From positions 1-64,000 of the forward strand of contig ARYC01002549.1 of NCBI GenBank assembly GCA_000711775.1: a DNA stretch of 64,000 bases. Direction: 5' to 3'. Below the pieces are notes generated by a model. It did no database searches. It saw nothing but the letters and a program-made list of their open reading frames with translations, and was not told where the DNA came from. Made by a program: the position numbers and the translations under genes. The DNA comes from Oxytricha trifallax (Eukaryota; Ciliophora; Spirotrichea; Sporadotrichida; Oxytrichidae). This document shows, piece after piece, positions 34,139-45,077 of the stretch. Every line of letters starts with the position of its first letter. The first letter of the stretch is position 1.

Positions 34139-35278
34139 TCATAACTAGCTGGTTACCGAAAAAGTGAAATTAGGTCTGATGTTATTAGGTCTCGCAAATA
34201 TTCTAGGCGAGCCAATCAGGTGCCATCTACTAAAAGAAATCATGTAAATCCTTGGGATTTTCAGAGTGCTTTCCTATTTCCGAAAAATAACATTATCTAT
34301 CACATGATACTTTAGCATGTCAGTAGAATTACCTTTTTCCCCAATAAGAAAGCTCTAGTTATTATGATCCGTGTACATGCCAGAACCTTTATGTAATTTG
34401 TGATTTTTTTTTCAATTTTATCCATTCACCTTTCTCGACTTCATCATAGCCATGATCTTTCAGGAATTATCTTGCTACCTCTTTCTTTTGGTTCACAAAC
34501 CATATAATGAATATTCCTCTCTCTTAAACTATTTCAAAAGGCATTTTTAGAATTTCATCGTCATACATTGTATCATATGGTACTCTTTACTTTATTGAAT
34601 AGGCAGGGTCCATTAGTACAACTTCATATAACCTTTTGAACCTCACCATAGCGTCTTTTGCAATCCGTAATCACATTTGATAATCGTTAAGTCTCCCTCA
34701 AATATGACAAGATCTGTAATTGTATTATATGTGAATTAATAGATTTTCTGTTATATAGTTATAAGCTTATACCCTCCTTTAACATCCATTTCAACTTTTG
34801 CTGGCCCTTCAGGAAATTTTTAAGTTCTGCTATCTTCTATTTTTTTAGCTATTAATTTAGTTTTGTTGAGATTAAATTAGCAATTATTTTCATGTCTCTT
34901 ACAGTTATATGCTCTATCTTTTACCAACGCGTAGTAATGACAAGTACGTTCTTTAAGCTTTATTATTCTCTTGCGATCTTATGGGCGTCTCTATGGTAAT
35001 TAGGCTTGGGACTTCTAGTGAGTATAAGATATCATAAGATGTAGGTGCCTAACTGTAATTGCAAATATATTTTTCAGATAGCTGATAGTCTCAATTTTTA
35101 TTTTCTTTGACATTTTAGTTCTAAATATTTTTCTGTTAAAAGTTGATTTCTCTCGCTATAGCTGCTTTAATATGCTTTTGATTTGAATGTTCAATCGAGT
35201 AGAACTTAGGAGAGTCAATTTTTTGAGTATAAACTTAGGTTGAATTTTATGAATAGGGTTTATGGGTTTTCTCTGCAT
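34139..35278 (-). pseudogene. MT-A70 (METTL3/MTA1-like) adenine methyltransferase, frameshifted
   Basis: MT-A70 proteins methylate adenine N6 in RNA or, for ciliate MTA1, in DNA, using S-adenosylmethionine. Minus strand, ATG 35276-35278 to TGA 34139-34141, 1140 bp, about 379 codons. Residues 1-115 are basic. A Cys/His cluster CHYYALVKDRAYNCKRHENN lies near 125-145. LYEVVLMDPAY (34628-34599, about residue 223) is the catalytic DPPW site as DPAY. PYDTMYDDEILKMPF and GIFIIWFVNQKKEVA match METTL3 closely, as do LIGEKGN and ARPNNIRPN near the end. Two frame changes, near 34650 and near 34385 (by a nine-A run), compensate each other, so the final third returns to the starting frame. No introns or inserted elements are needed. 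Either a recently broken germline paralogue or sequencing error in homopolymers. Substitution of Pro and Trp in DPPW may mean altered or lost activity. Confidence 0.8.
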
Positions 35279-36290
35279 ATTTATCACCACGCTATTAATT
35301 CATTTTTATATTCCAAATTATGATTATTTAATTTCAGAATTAATTTATAATTATTATCACAATAGCAAGAAGCATTTAAAATCATATAATTTATTATATT
35401 TTTTATAAATATTAGCAAACCGTGTTATGTACATGAGTTAAGCAATTATAATTTTATACCATTTTTATCATTATTAATTTGCTTTTATATATTTCAAAAA
35501 TAAATACTTAATTTATTTTTATAGAAAGAATAATGTCACAATAATAGGATGCTCTATGGCTAAATAATTTGACATATATTTAATAGGTAAGTAAAAGTCT
35601 ACCAATAAAGTTCATTAATTATTGATTATTCGCTAAATCTATTTTACAAATAAATTTAAAAGTAAAACTATACTTAAATTCTAGCCAAATTTATTTCTTT
35701 TAAAATTATAGAACAAATGAGTGAAAACTTAGGAAGCCATTATTTTTAGTTGAAGCTTAGGAAGTCTAAGTAAGTTTTCTAAGTGTAAGTAAAAATATCC
35801 ATATTTTAAATTATGGGACTCTTATACAATCAATTATTTAAAATTAAATTAATTTATGAAATTCACGATTCATGAGCTTATGGAGGAGTTAAGTCTATTT
35901 TTATAAATCAGAATAATTATTGTAATATAAATAAATTTTATTGTTTTTTTAAAGTATTCTTATTAAGTTTAACACCTTTCATATTATAAAAATAATTGAT
36001 AAATTCTGGTCGGCATGTATAGCTATTACACAAGCCTGAATATCTGTAAAATATTCTTTCTTAACTCATGAATCAAACTTTACAACAGAAATGATAATTG
36101 ATTTCGTTTAATACTTATATTTAATCATAGCACATGGAGAGCGTGTACGTTCATAGTCACGATATCAGAGAATTCTAAAATAAATTTAGTTTAAAAAATG
36201 ACTGGATATCCTTTTTGCGATTCAACAGTAAGATACTACTATTAATAATTATAGAGGGGTACTTTTTTGCCTAACGAGGACCATGTAACC

Positions 36291-36660
36291 ATGAGGTTTA
36301 TCAACAACTTTCTGGCTGTCGATAAGCTGCTTTTAAGATTTATAGAGGTGGTTTAGTTGAATGTTCCTTACTATGAAAAAATTCAGTCAATAACATTTTA
36401 AGCAAATTCAGGAGGACCAAGATATTATAAAATTCATGAATTACTACACAGAATATCAAGTGCTCCCTGACAGAAAATATTTCTATGGGGCAATGACCTT
36501 CATGCAAACTATCTATCTTCACTCATAAAGCATGAAAAAAGGTCTAGAAATTTAAGCGACACCTTAAAAGAAGAGAAAGAGAAAATACTTATAAAGGATG
36601 AGGTTTATGATAGCTAAAGAGGGAGCCATTTTTTTCTAGTAAAAAGATTTCTAATATTGA
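36291..36660 (+). pseudogene. TBE 22 kDa-like partner gene, decayed
   Basis: Plus-strand remnant from about ATG 36291 to TGA 36658-36660. EDQDIIKFMNYYTEYQVLPD and RKYFYGAMTFMQTIY align with DPDVALYLPSKLQLSNKQPE and RNFFFGVLGTLNQST of the TBE 22 kDa protein (shared P-D/E-R-x-F/Y-F-F/Y-G), followed by a basic KKRKRKYLQRMRF. One frame change near 36405. It faces the transposase at 37.0-37.9 kb, as in TBE, although the two are about 360 bp apart here. Confidence 0.6.
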
Positions 36661-37019
36661 TTAATTTAATACTTAGAATTAAAAGGGGAATCTCTAGCTA
36701 TGCTTAAGCTAAAATCCAAGCTCGCTCCCGTAAAAAGAAACGAGAGTATCATGAAATATCTGCTTCGTTTACTATAAACATGATATTGAGAGTAAGAGAG
36801 CAGTAGGAGGGTCACTGAGTGACGGCAACATAATTCAGGATTCTCAGCATGACAGGGTACTAGAAGACAATTTTCTGGAATGAAATTATTTTTTCTCAAA
36901 GAGCTTTTGCTATACTTGCTGATATTTTTATCAAAATTTATGTAGTTCTTCATTTTATCTAAGTGTCTCTATATATTCTTTAAATCACCTCCACTTAAAT
37001 ACTCTCAATTGTCTCTATA

Positions 37020-37930
37020 ATAATTTATACAAGCTGAGTCTTGCTCAACTTAAAGTCATTTGCTATTACTCTCTACTTGTATTTGTATTTTATTTGAGAA
37101 AACACCTCTTCTATGCAATGAAATTCAGGTGAGTAAGGTGTGTTGAATAAACAATCCCTGTTGTATGACTAAATTTATTCTTGCACCACCTTGCTATGGT
37201 GACTTCGTAAATTATCCCAGAATATTGTAATTACTTTATATTAATTATTCACAAATAGGTATTCAATTAGTACAGAGGTGTCTTCCTTGTTTATCGATTT
37301 ATATTTTATAAAGTAATCTTCTAGCCCATTCTCTGCTTATAGCAACTACTGCTGCAAAAGTTTTCAATTTTAGACCTACTTTATCTAGCTTTTAATTTAA
37401 ATAGGATTTTGATCATGAGTGTTAGTCTACTTAGTACGACTTGAAAATAACTTCATCGATATATATAATCTTTTTATTTATGCTTCCCTGGAAATAAGTG
37501 AAGAAAAATATAAGTTTCGCTATTATTACACCATTCTCTCTTTTTAAGAGCACAACTTTATGCTTGCTCTCATGACTTAATATTTGATCTTATATATTTT
37601 GTAGATATAGGGAGGGGTTACTTTCTAATCTAGGAACCTTATATGGAAGAGCATAGCTCTTGTTTGGAGGGAGTACCCTTTTTATTTATTAATGTCTATT
37701 CACTAATAATGTATTCTATGCGTTGTTGTTATAGCTCTTTACTATTTTTTATCTTTTATCTTGCTATAGAGATTGGGCCCTCTTTCCCCAGAAAGCATAT
37801 CTTTCTCACTTGTTATGATGAAATTTTCAAAATACTAGCAATATCTCTGAAAGTATGAAACAATTTGGGCTAAGCCTTTGGATGCATGGACCCAAAACGC
37901 AACAGCAAGACATATTTTCTTATACTTTCA
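37020..37930 (-). pseudogene. IS630/Tc1-type DDE transposase relic
   Basis: Minus strand. The N-terminal helix-turn-helix reads RDIASILKISSQQVRKI (about 37850-37800). Catalytic blocks: KIIYIDEVIFKSY (about 37478-37440), ITIFWDNLRSHHSKVVQE (about 37230-37180) and NTPYSPEFHCIEEVFSQIK (about 37150-37090). The first two hold the Asp residues and the third the Glu. Length about 300 codons fits the family. A TGA near 37578 and about three frame changes break it. It is distinct from the TBE transposase (SPEF..IEEVFS rather than SPQFNGIELYWG) and close to the 23 kb relic, defining a second transposase lineage that shares the 22 kDa partner gene. Confidence 0.75.
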
Positions 37931-40150
37931 TTTTTTTAGAGATTAGAGTTGTTTTTCATTTAAGTGTTATATAAATTATGAGAGTAAAAAAATGATTATA
38001 TATTACTGGTTATAAATGATGATTCAAGCCCATTAATAGCTATATGTGTCATCTTGTATATAATTAAACTATTAATATTCCATTACCGAATAGAGTTTAT
38101 TTCTGATATCTTTAAATTTATCTTCAATTTATAAAGGATCATAACTAAAATAATTTTGGATTTCAAAAATGCAACTAAATTTGTTAGGTATAGAAATTAA
38201 TTGTTCCTCACGATTCCAAGCTTAGATAATCGAAATTTATTTAAATATCGGATTGATAATATAAATCCTGTATAACTATAATCTGATACTTGTCAATTAC
38301 TAAAGCCTTTTCAGTCCTCGCTTATTTAATGGGATTTTATTCAATCGCGTTAAAGCTTATCTACTATAGATTACTTTAGATTGGCCTAAAATCATTCACT
38401 ACTTAAGCTTTTATTCAAGATTATTCATTGCAATTTGAAGCATCCCATCAATTTGAAGATTTAATTATTTTATGCTATGAATAAATTTTTCTTTAGACTT
38501 GTAGTATGAGTTAGAACTGAAATAGCCATTGCTTGTTAGCTGCTAACTCACCTTCTCCAATAAATAATTTATTTTTAGTTGTTAAATTAATGCCTGTAAA
38601 ATTAATAGAGATGTTTATAAAATTAAAATTATAACTTTAATTAGAGCAAGTCAAATAGAAAACAAAGATACTTTTCAAATTAAAGTAAACGTTAGTGATT
38701 AATTTATAAATAATTACTTGAGGATTTCGTATTTGCTGATATAGTTGAATTAATTATGCAGCCATCATTTATTCTGTCCTATAAAAGAAGTAATCGGAAA
38801 ACTACTAGTAATATAAGCCATAACAATACATATTTATAATATCTATCTTATTTAAATTAAAAAATTTATGTGAGATGAATGAATCCAGTTAATATTTATT
38901 CTTTGATAATCTTAAAAGTTGTTTTGCATTCTTTTATTATTTTATATTGAGAAAAATAAATAATAACAATATTCAATATATCCATAATACTTTAAATTTA
39001 TTGAATAAGTTTCTCATCAACTTATATTTATAATATTTTTAATGCTAATAGCTTTATTCTTATAATTTCTTAAAGAGGATGATCGAATTCCTAAGCATCT
39101 CCAAATGCCCTATAAATTTAAGAAATAAGGTATTTAATTAGATAGAAACATTATATTGATTATCCTTATTTTAATTAAACTCTACAAAGTCTCAAAATAC
39201 CTTAAAACTTGATTTATTTATGCAATTTATAAATCAGAAGCCTATTGTCAATAGCAAGACCCTCAGTCAAGAAAACAAGAATAAAGAGTGATTTGATTGT
39301 TTTAAATATTGAAAACACAGATTTGAATCGTCTGTATTCATAAAATGTCCTGCATTAAATACATTTTTAGTTTTCATCTTAGTTTTTCGTAAACATTCGG
39401 GTCTATTAATTAATATATTATTTTATTATGTCAAAAGTAGATAGAAATCTCTGAAATCGATTTCTACCAATGGAGCTTTGAGCATTGTAAAATCTACTTT
39501 TAGATTAAATATATAAGTAAATATGTCAGTAAACTTTTGTGGCCATTTAATTGTTATAATAATAGTTTTAAAAGGAATATTTATAATGATTTATATCAAT
39601 AATATCTCTTAGTAGTACAAATTAAATTATTTAAAACAATTAGGAAGATAATAGCAGCTATGAAAGCTCCTAAGTTTTTCTCTAGAATTTATATGATTGA
39701 TGCTTGCAAAGCCAATTTATTTGTATATTGTATAGCAACTACACTCATTCTGCATGGCTATATAAATTACCCAAATTATGTTTACATTTCTATATTTTGC
39801 CAAAAATTTAATTTATCTATTATCCCACATCTAAAATATTTATTTTATCAATCATTTAAATAATAAAATATTAATTATTTCTTATAAGTAGCATAAATAA
39901 ACACTAATTAATTAATATATATACATCAAGATTATCAAGTTAAGTTTAGCAAGTAATTAGATTTTAAAGACGAAGACTCTGTAGTTAAATTAATAAAAGA
40001 TGGGAGAACAGGCCATCTAATAATAATAAAAAGGATTAGTATGAAAGAGCTCAATGTAAACAGAGGGAGGAACACTATCTCTTACTAAGTCCATTATGAA
40101 GTTATGGTTATTTAAATTAACAATCTCTCAAGAATCAATTTTATTTATAT
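37931..40150. other. AT-rich stretch, no supportable gene
   Basis: Mostly low-complexity A/T. A 67-codon frame free of all stops at 39660-39863 (MKAPKFFSRIYMIDACKANL) is the only patch that looks faintly coding. Nothing recognised. Confidence 0.45.
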
Positions 40151-40157
40151 GTTTAGC

Positions 40158-40681
40158 TCCAATATCACATGTACCCAGAAATAGCTGATGAATATGATCC
40201 TGTAGATTGCGAAAATGAAAATCTTGTTTAGCTTGAGGAAGATGATAACGAGGATGATCATCGAATTTCCCTATCACGATATCAGATCGCAATTTTTTAT
40301 AAAACATGAAGACAAAATAAGCGACGAAAAGAAGTAGGAATTATCAGAATTTTATCTAAAATTAATGGTATTCTTGACATAGTAAATTAAGTTAAAGCCT
40401 GTTTCTACTTAGGATCAGATGTTATTAAATTCATTATAAAAATTAAGAAAATTGAAAATGTAACGAGAATGAATCAGTAAGCCTTTACATAAAAGAACAC
40501 AATAAAATATGGATAGCTACAAATTAAATAACAAAATATTGCTAGAATAGAAGTTTATTTTAAAATAATCAACATGGTTTTCACAGAAGCTATAAAGATT
40601 ATTAAGCTTCTATTTCAATTAAAAAATTCTTTTTATTTAAAAATTGTAATATTTTACTCATTGATAAATGTTATGGATTGA
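40158..40681 (+). pseudogene. Coding-like patch with acidic N-terminal part
   Basis: Plus-strand frames: MYPEIADEYDPVDCENENLV and QLEEDDNEDDHRISLSRYQI to TGA at about 40307. A second frame of about 123 codons follows (RQNKRRKEVGIIRILSKING onwards) to TGA 40679-40681. Acidic then basic with a helical continuation; one frame change. Unrecognised. Confidence 0.35.
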
Positions 40682-41853
40682 ATTTAAGCACAACATAAAA
40701 TTTTGTTTATTAAAAAAGATTAAGTAAATTTGAAGATCCCTCTTTTTGGACAAATTTCGTAATTGGATTTCATAGCAATCAATCTAAAGAATTAGTGCTA
40801 ACATGCAATTTAAATTTAATATGACAATGCCTACACGAAATCAAATGTTGTTAAGAATTTTGATTTTAGCAACTTGTATAAGAATTTAATGTTTCTGTAA
40901 ATTTTAGCCAACAAACTCCATCTAAAAACCTTTGTTATAAAAATCAAATAATATTTTTATCAATAAATATAGAGTAGTTATTCGATAAATTTATATAGAA
41001 TTGTTAATTAGGATTCAGAGTCCATCCCTTGCAAAAATTATCGATTTGCATTTGCCGATAGTGAAAATATCAAGATACTGCTTAGACTATTGAATTAAAG
41101 CAGATAAAGACAGTATGATACTGGAACTAAGTATTTATTTTATTATATTACAGCATTTATAAAATTTATAAAAAATACATTAACTTTTGAACACCAATGC
41201 TAAAATCCAGTACTGATTTACTAGTTGAATTTTTTCAGCTGAAAAAATGTTTGAAATAATATCCATTTCATTATCTAACTAAGAGAGTAAGTAATAAGAT
41301 GATCAAAGCCTGAATTTCATAACTAATTAGCTAATTCAATCATTTAATTAATTGTAAAACACATGATTTTCTTTAGCTCTTGAGCTATCTATAATCCTAT
41401 ATTTAAAGATAATCTCAATGTAGTTTACTTATGAAATTATTTTCAAGTATAATGTGGATTTAGGAGTAAAAAATATTTTATTTATTATAAAGTGTAATTG
41501 AACTCCAGTAGAAATCAAACAGAACAGTATGAATAAATTCTCATCATCCAAACCAATAAAATATATATATAGAGGTAAGTTTCCAAATACTTTGAGTCGC
41601 AAGTATAGGAATACTTATTTAATTTGGACTTTCACAATTTCAAAGATAGTCTAGAATCAAAACAACAAAAATATTCAATAAAATAGAATAATATAATAGG
41701 TAAATAGTCAATATGTAAAAATAAAAAATTATAATCATGGGATATTGGCGAAGATATTTATCAAGATTAATCTCCCATAAATAAAATTCAGGAAATGACT
41801 TCATCATTAAATTAAAGTAAAATTAGTGGATTAATGGCCTGCCTTCCTATTAT

Positions 41854-41899
41854 GATAAGTCTTAAGCTTATAATCAGATAAGTCTTAAGCTTATAATTA
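41854..41899 (+). repeat. Tandem duplication of a 23-bp unit
   Basis: Two adjacent copies of GATAAGTCTTAAGCTTATAA plus three bases. A local slippage product; contains a HindIII-like palindrome CTTAAG/AAGCTT overlap but no evident function. Confidence 0.7.
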
Positions 41900-42114
41900 T
41901 GACAATTTGTTAAAAGCATAATTTTTGAGTGAATAAAGAGATTGAATTAGTAAAATATACATGAGATAAATATATTGAGAAGAATTAGATGTATATGAAA
42001 CAGTTTTGATTTTAATGATAGTTTAGAAAATTAGTTTAGTAGTATGTGTAATAAGTGCTTAAGTAAGCATGATAGATAATCTGCGTATCTTTGATCATAT
42101 TAATGCGCTGTAAT

Positions 42115-42228
42115 CAAAACCCCAAAACCCCTGAAGTTGTTTGATTGAGTTTTTGATTGATGAAAGCAGACTATTAACGCATGCTTTATTAGGGTTTTAA
42201 TAGGGTTTATGAAGGGGGTTAATGTTTA
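42115..42228 (+). repeat. TBE left terminal inverted repeat
   Basis: Begins with 17 bp of C4A4 telomere-like repeat, then TGAAGTTGTTTGATTGAGTT and onward to GGGTTTATGAAGGGGGTTAA. Differs from the right repeat at only a few sites (for example GAAAGCAG versus GAAAGTAG). Confidence 0.95.
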
Positions 42229-42297
42229 TATATTAGTATTTTAAGTGAGTATAACAAGTGTTTTATTTTTATTATTCACTCAAACAGTACTTTAGCA

Positions 42298-43721
42298 TCA
42301 TGAGGCAGCTTTCTAAACTTTATCTCCTATCCAACTTACAATTTAGTCTATTGTATGGTAAGCTCTGTGATTAGGCTTAATAATTATCTACTCAGCCATG
42401 TCTTTCATTCTGCCTTTTATCTTATTCTAGTCTAGATATTGCTGTATTCTCTGTTTTGAATCTTTCTCTCTTTTGCAGCTATAGTAATCATTTCTTGCCA
42501 TATCGCATTCACAAATAATTGCTGCTAGAGCCCATATATCCCACTTAATATCACCATCTCTCCAGTCCTCTCTTTCTGGAAAGTATCCAGGAGTACCATA
42601 CACGTTGCCAAGTCCTGAAGCTTCAACTCTCTATGATCTATTGAAATCTATTATTACTACTCTGAGAGGTGAAAAGTCAAGCATTATATTCTCAGGCTTC
42701 AAATCTCTATGAACATATCCAAGAGTGTGCAGCTCCTCAATGCCTTTGCAAACATTTGTAAGAATAAGAGGTAACTACTTTGGTGTCCTTTAATCTTAAA
42801 TGTAGTCTCTTAATGTCATTTAATATAGAGGAAGACGAAAAGCTACATGATCTTGAGCAAGCAGAATAGCATCGAGCTTTATTATAAATCTGCACTATCT
42901 ATCTCTTGACTTCGTAAGTGCTTGGTATTCATTTACGAATTCCATTTGATACTTGTCATCGCATTTGAAGTAGTTGAACGGATATATCTTGTATGCGAAC
43001 TACTTATCTGTTATGACTTTCTTCTTAAATTTATCCTCAAGGATAAGATAACTTTCTTTACACTCTTTAAGGTCAATTATATTCAATATTGGAAGTTTAA
43101 GTTCATGAATCTTAAGAGTGATTTTTACTATCTCTGAGGCTGGGAGGTTTCTTACTGCTTTAATAAGTTAATTTTCTTTCTTTACTCTTTGTTCCAAAGT
43201 TTCTAAAGGGTCTCTTGGCTTTCTTTTTAAAGGAAGACCTCACCAGTCTCTGGATCTATTACTTCAAACTTCTTGCCATGATGGTTTTATAGATGAACTT
43301 TTAGATCTGTTGAATGATTGTATTATTTATTGCAGTAAGGGCAGAAATATTTTACATCTATCTTATCATGCTTAAGATAGAACTTGGGATTGTTAGAATG
43401 CTGCTCTAAGATATGACGCTTAAGAGCAGATTTATAAGTGAAGTTCTTTTCACACTTTTCACATAAATGTAATGCTTTTATTTCTTTTTTCTCTTCCTCC
43501 TCTTCAACCATTTTCATTGGAACTTCGCATTAAATTTCTTAGCTCTGCATTTCTATTTAACAACTGAATTGCTATGCAAAGTCTGATACCTAAAGTTAGA
43601 AAATTTCAGGTTCGTACTAGGTAGAGGCATCGCAAGTATCAACTTTCTTTTGATTCATGAAAGAAAGTTTTTGCTGGCTAATGCCAAGCAATGCCGCATT
43701 TCTAAGTAAGTTACCGCTCAT
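42298..43721 (-). pseudogene. TBE 57 kDa zinc-finger/protein-kinase gene, one frameshift
   Basis: Start ATG 43719-43721, kinase stop TGA 42298-42300, about 474 codons. The first frame holds two zinc fingers: CEKCEKNFTYKSALKRHILE with a final QH (about 43455-43395), a C2H2 finger, and YFCPYCNKQYNHSTDLKVH (about 43346-43290). A helical Gln/Lys stretch follows and this frame ends at TGA 43083-43085. The kinase lies in the next frame from about 43185: ELHTLGYVHRDLKPENIM (about 42745-42690) and VVIIDFNRSQ with DFN in place of DFG, then GTPGYFPERED and KWDIWALAAIICECDM. One base shift between 43085 and 43190 separates the two parts. TAG/TAA codons are frequent as Gln. The role of this kinase in transposition is not known to me. 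Confidence 0.9.
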
Positions 43722-43923
43722 TTTATAAATACTATTAATAATTATACAAGCTATTTAAATTCTACCTTTATACAAGAGTAAGAGCATATTCTCAAAGGTT
43801 AAGAGAGATTTAATGAGAACAGAGTACGAGACATTAGTTTTATATTTATTAGATTAAATGATAATTTATAAACTAATTCATCCATTTTATTCATTAAAAT
43901 GCACCTAAATGTGTTTTGTGAAG

Positions 43924-44066
43924 TTAGGTGGTGCTCCTAAAGCTGTTCTTGTAAATTTAGGAGGGGAGATTTTAAAATTTATTTTTTTAATGTACCTCCT
44001 AATACGGTTTTGAACTTTAATATAACCACCTAATTAAGTTTTAAATAAATTAGGAGCACCACCTAA
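43924..44066. repeat. Hairpin-forming insert between divergent TBE genes
   Basis: A perfect 17-bp inverted repeat TTAGGTGGTGCTCCTAA (43924-43940) / TTAGGAGCACCACCTAA (44050-44066) encloses further CCTCC/GGAGG words at about 43958 and 43998. It lies in the 563-bp region between the starts of the 57 kDa (minus) and 22 kDa (plus) genes, so it may be a shared promoter/operator region or a small nested element. Confidence 0.7.
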
Positions 44067-44284
44067 TTAAATTAATTATTATTAGGAGCAATTTAATGGA
44101 GAAAGTTTGATAAAAATGGAAGTCAAACTTTGAAACTTGGAGAAAGTTCCTACATCTTTCTCTTACTATCTTATTCAGGATGACCTCCAGTTGATCTCTC
44201 TATTTAGTAGTAAAATTTTAGTAAGTTTAGAATGGATATCCATAATTTTAAATTTCATAAACATTTATAGAAAGTGGAAGCAAG

Positions 44285-45071
44285 ATGGAGTCTATGAATG
44301 ATGCAATGAAGAGAATAAAATCTCAAGAATTGATAGGAAAATTTCGAAGTAAGGAGGACCTCTATAGATATTTGGTATAGCAAGGTAAGCTTTTATCAAA
44401 TACAATATATTAACCATAGGTGGATTGTTCTTGCCAACTCAGGAAGGAACAAAAATATCATTCTTAAAAGCCTTACTAAGTGAAGAGAAAAAAGCTTTTA
44501 AGACCAATGAAATAAAGATATTGAGATACCTAACTACCCTGAAATCTCAGTGACAAATCTCTATGATGATGCGATGAGTGATCCAGATGTTGCTCTGTAC
44601 CTACCATCAAAATTACAACTCTCAAATAAGTAACCAGAGAGAAACTTCTTCTTTGGAGTTCTTGGAACTCTTAACCAGAGTACTTAAGTGAAGTAATTTA
44701 AGAAGCTCATAAGAAACGCTACAGCATCTCTCCTGAAGAGAAAGAGAAGCAGGGATCAAAATCAGTGACTCATGGCTGTAGGAACTGCAGAAGAATCCAT
44801 TCATCTCAAGTAAACATAGACTTCTAACTTTATAGAAAAACCTGGTACTGCTATATATTTGATGAAAGAGCGCAGCAAATAAAACAGAGAGAGAAAGTCT
44901 CAAGTAAAGCATGAATTAAGTAAGAGACTCTGCAAAGATTTATAAAAGCCAGAAGAGATGAACATAGATGCAGGCGCTGGCACTAAGAGAAGAAAAATGG
45001 GCCCAAGCAAGCCTTAAGAGGAAGAAAAGAAAGAGAAGCCAAATACCTTTACGGGCAAATTTAATATGTGA
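44285..45071 (+). pseudogene. TBE 22 kDa gene, frameshifted copy
   Basis: ATG 44285 to TGA 45069-45071. Exon 1 (44285-44384) encodes MESMNDAMKRIKSQELIGKF and ends at a good splice donor. After the 35-bp intron the frame continues GLFLPTQEGTKISFLKALLS. One base change near 44510 shifts to IEIPNYPEISVTNLYDDAM and ERNFFFGVLGTLNQS, and two further shifts (near 44720-44760 and near 44885) precede the basic C-terminus GAGTKRRKMG. Size without the intron is about 250 codons. The partner-gene relatives at 22.5 and 36.3 kb match the middle block best, marking it as the conserved core. Function unknown. Confidence 0.85.
44385..44419 (+). other. Probable 35-bp intron in the TBE 22 kDa gene
   Basis: GTAAGC...CCATAG, AT-rich and short as ciliate introns are. 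Removing it joins codons for Gln-Gln-Gly and Gly-Leu-Phe in frame and gives a smooth protein, while reading through leads into a different and less plausible frame. Confidence 0.75.
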
Positions 45072-45077
45072 ACTTAT

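Noticed and set aside
42922-43137. 71-codon plus-strand frame
   Set aside because: Antisense shadow of the TBE kinase gene.
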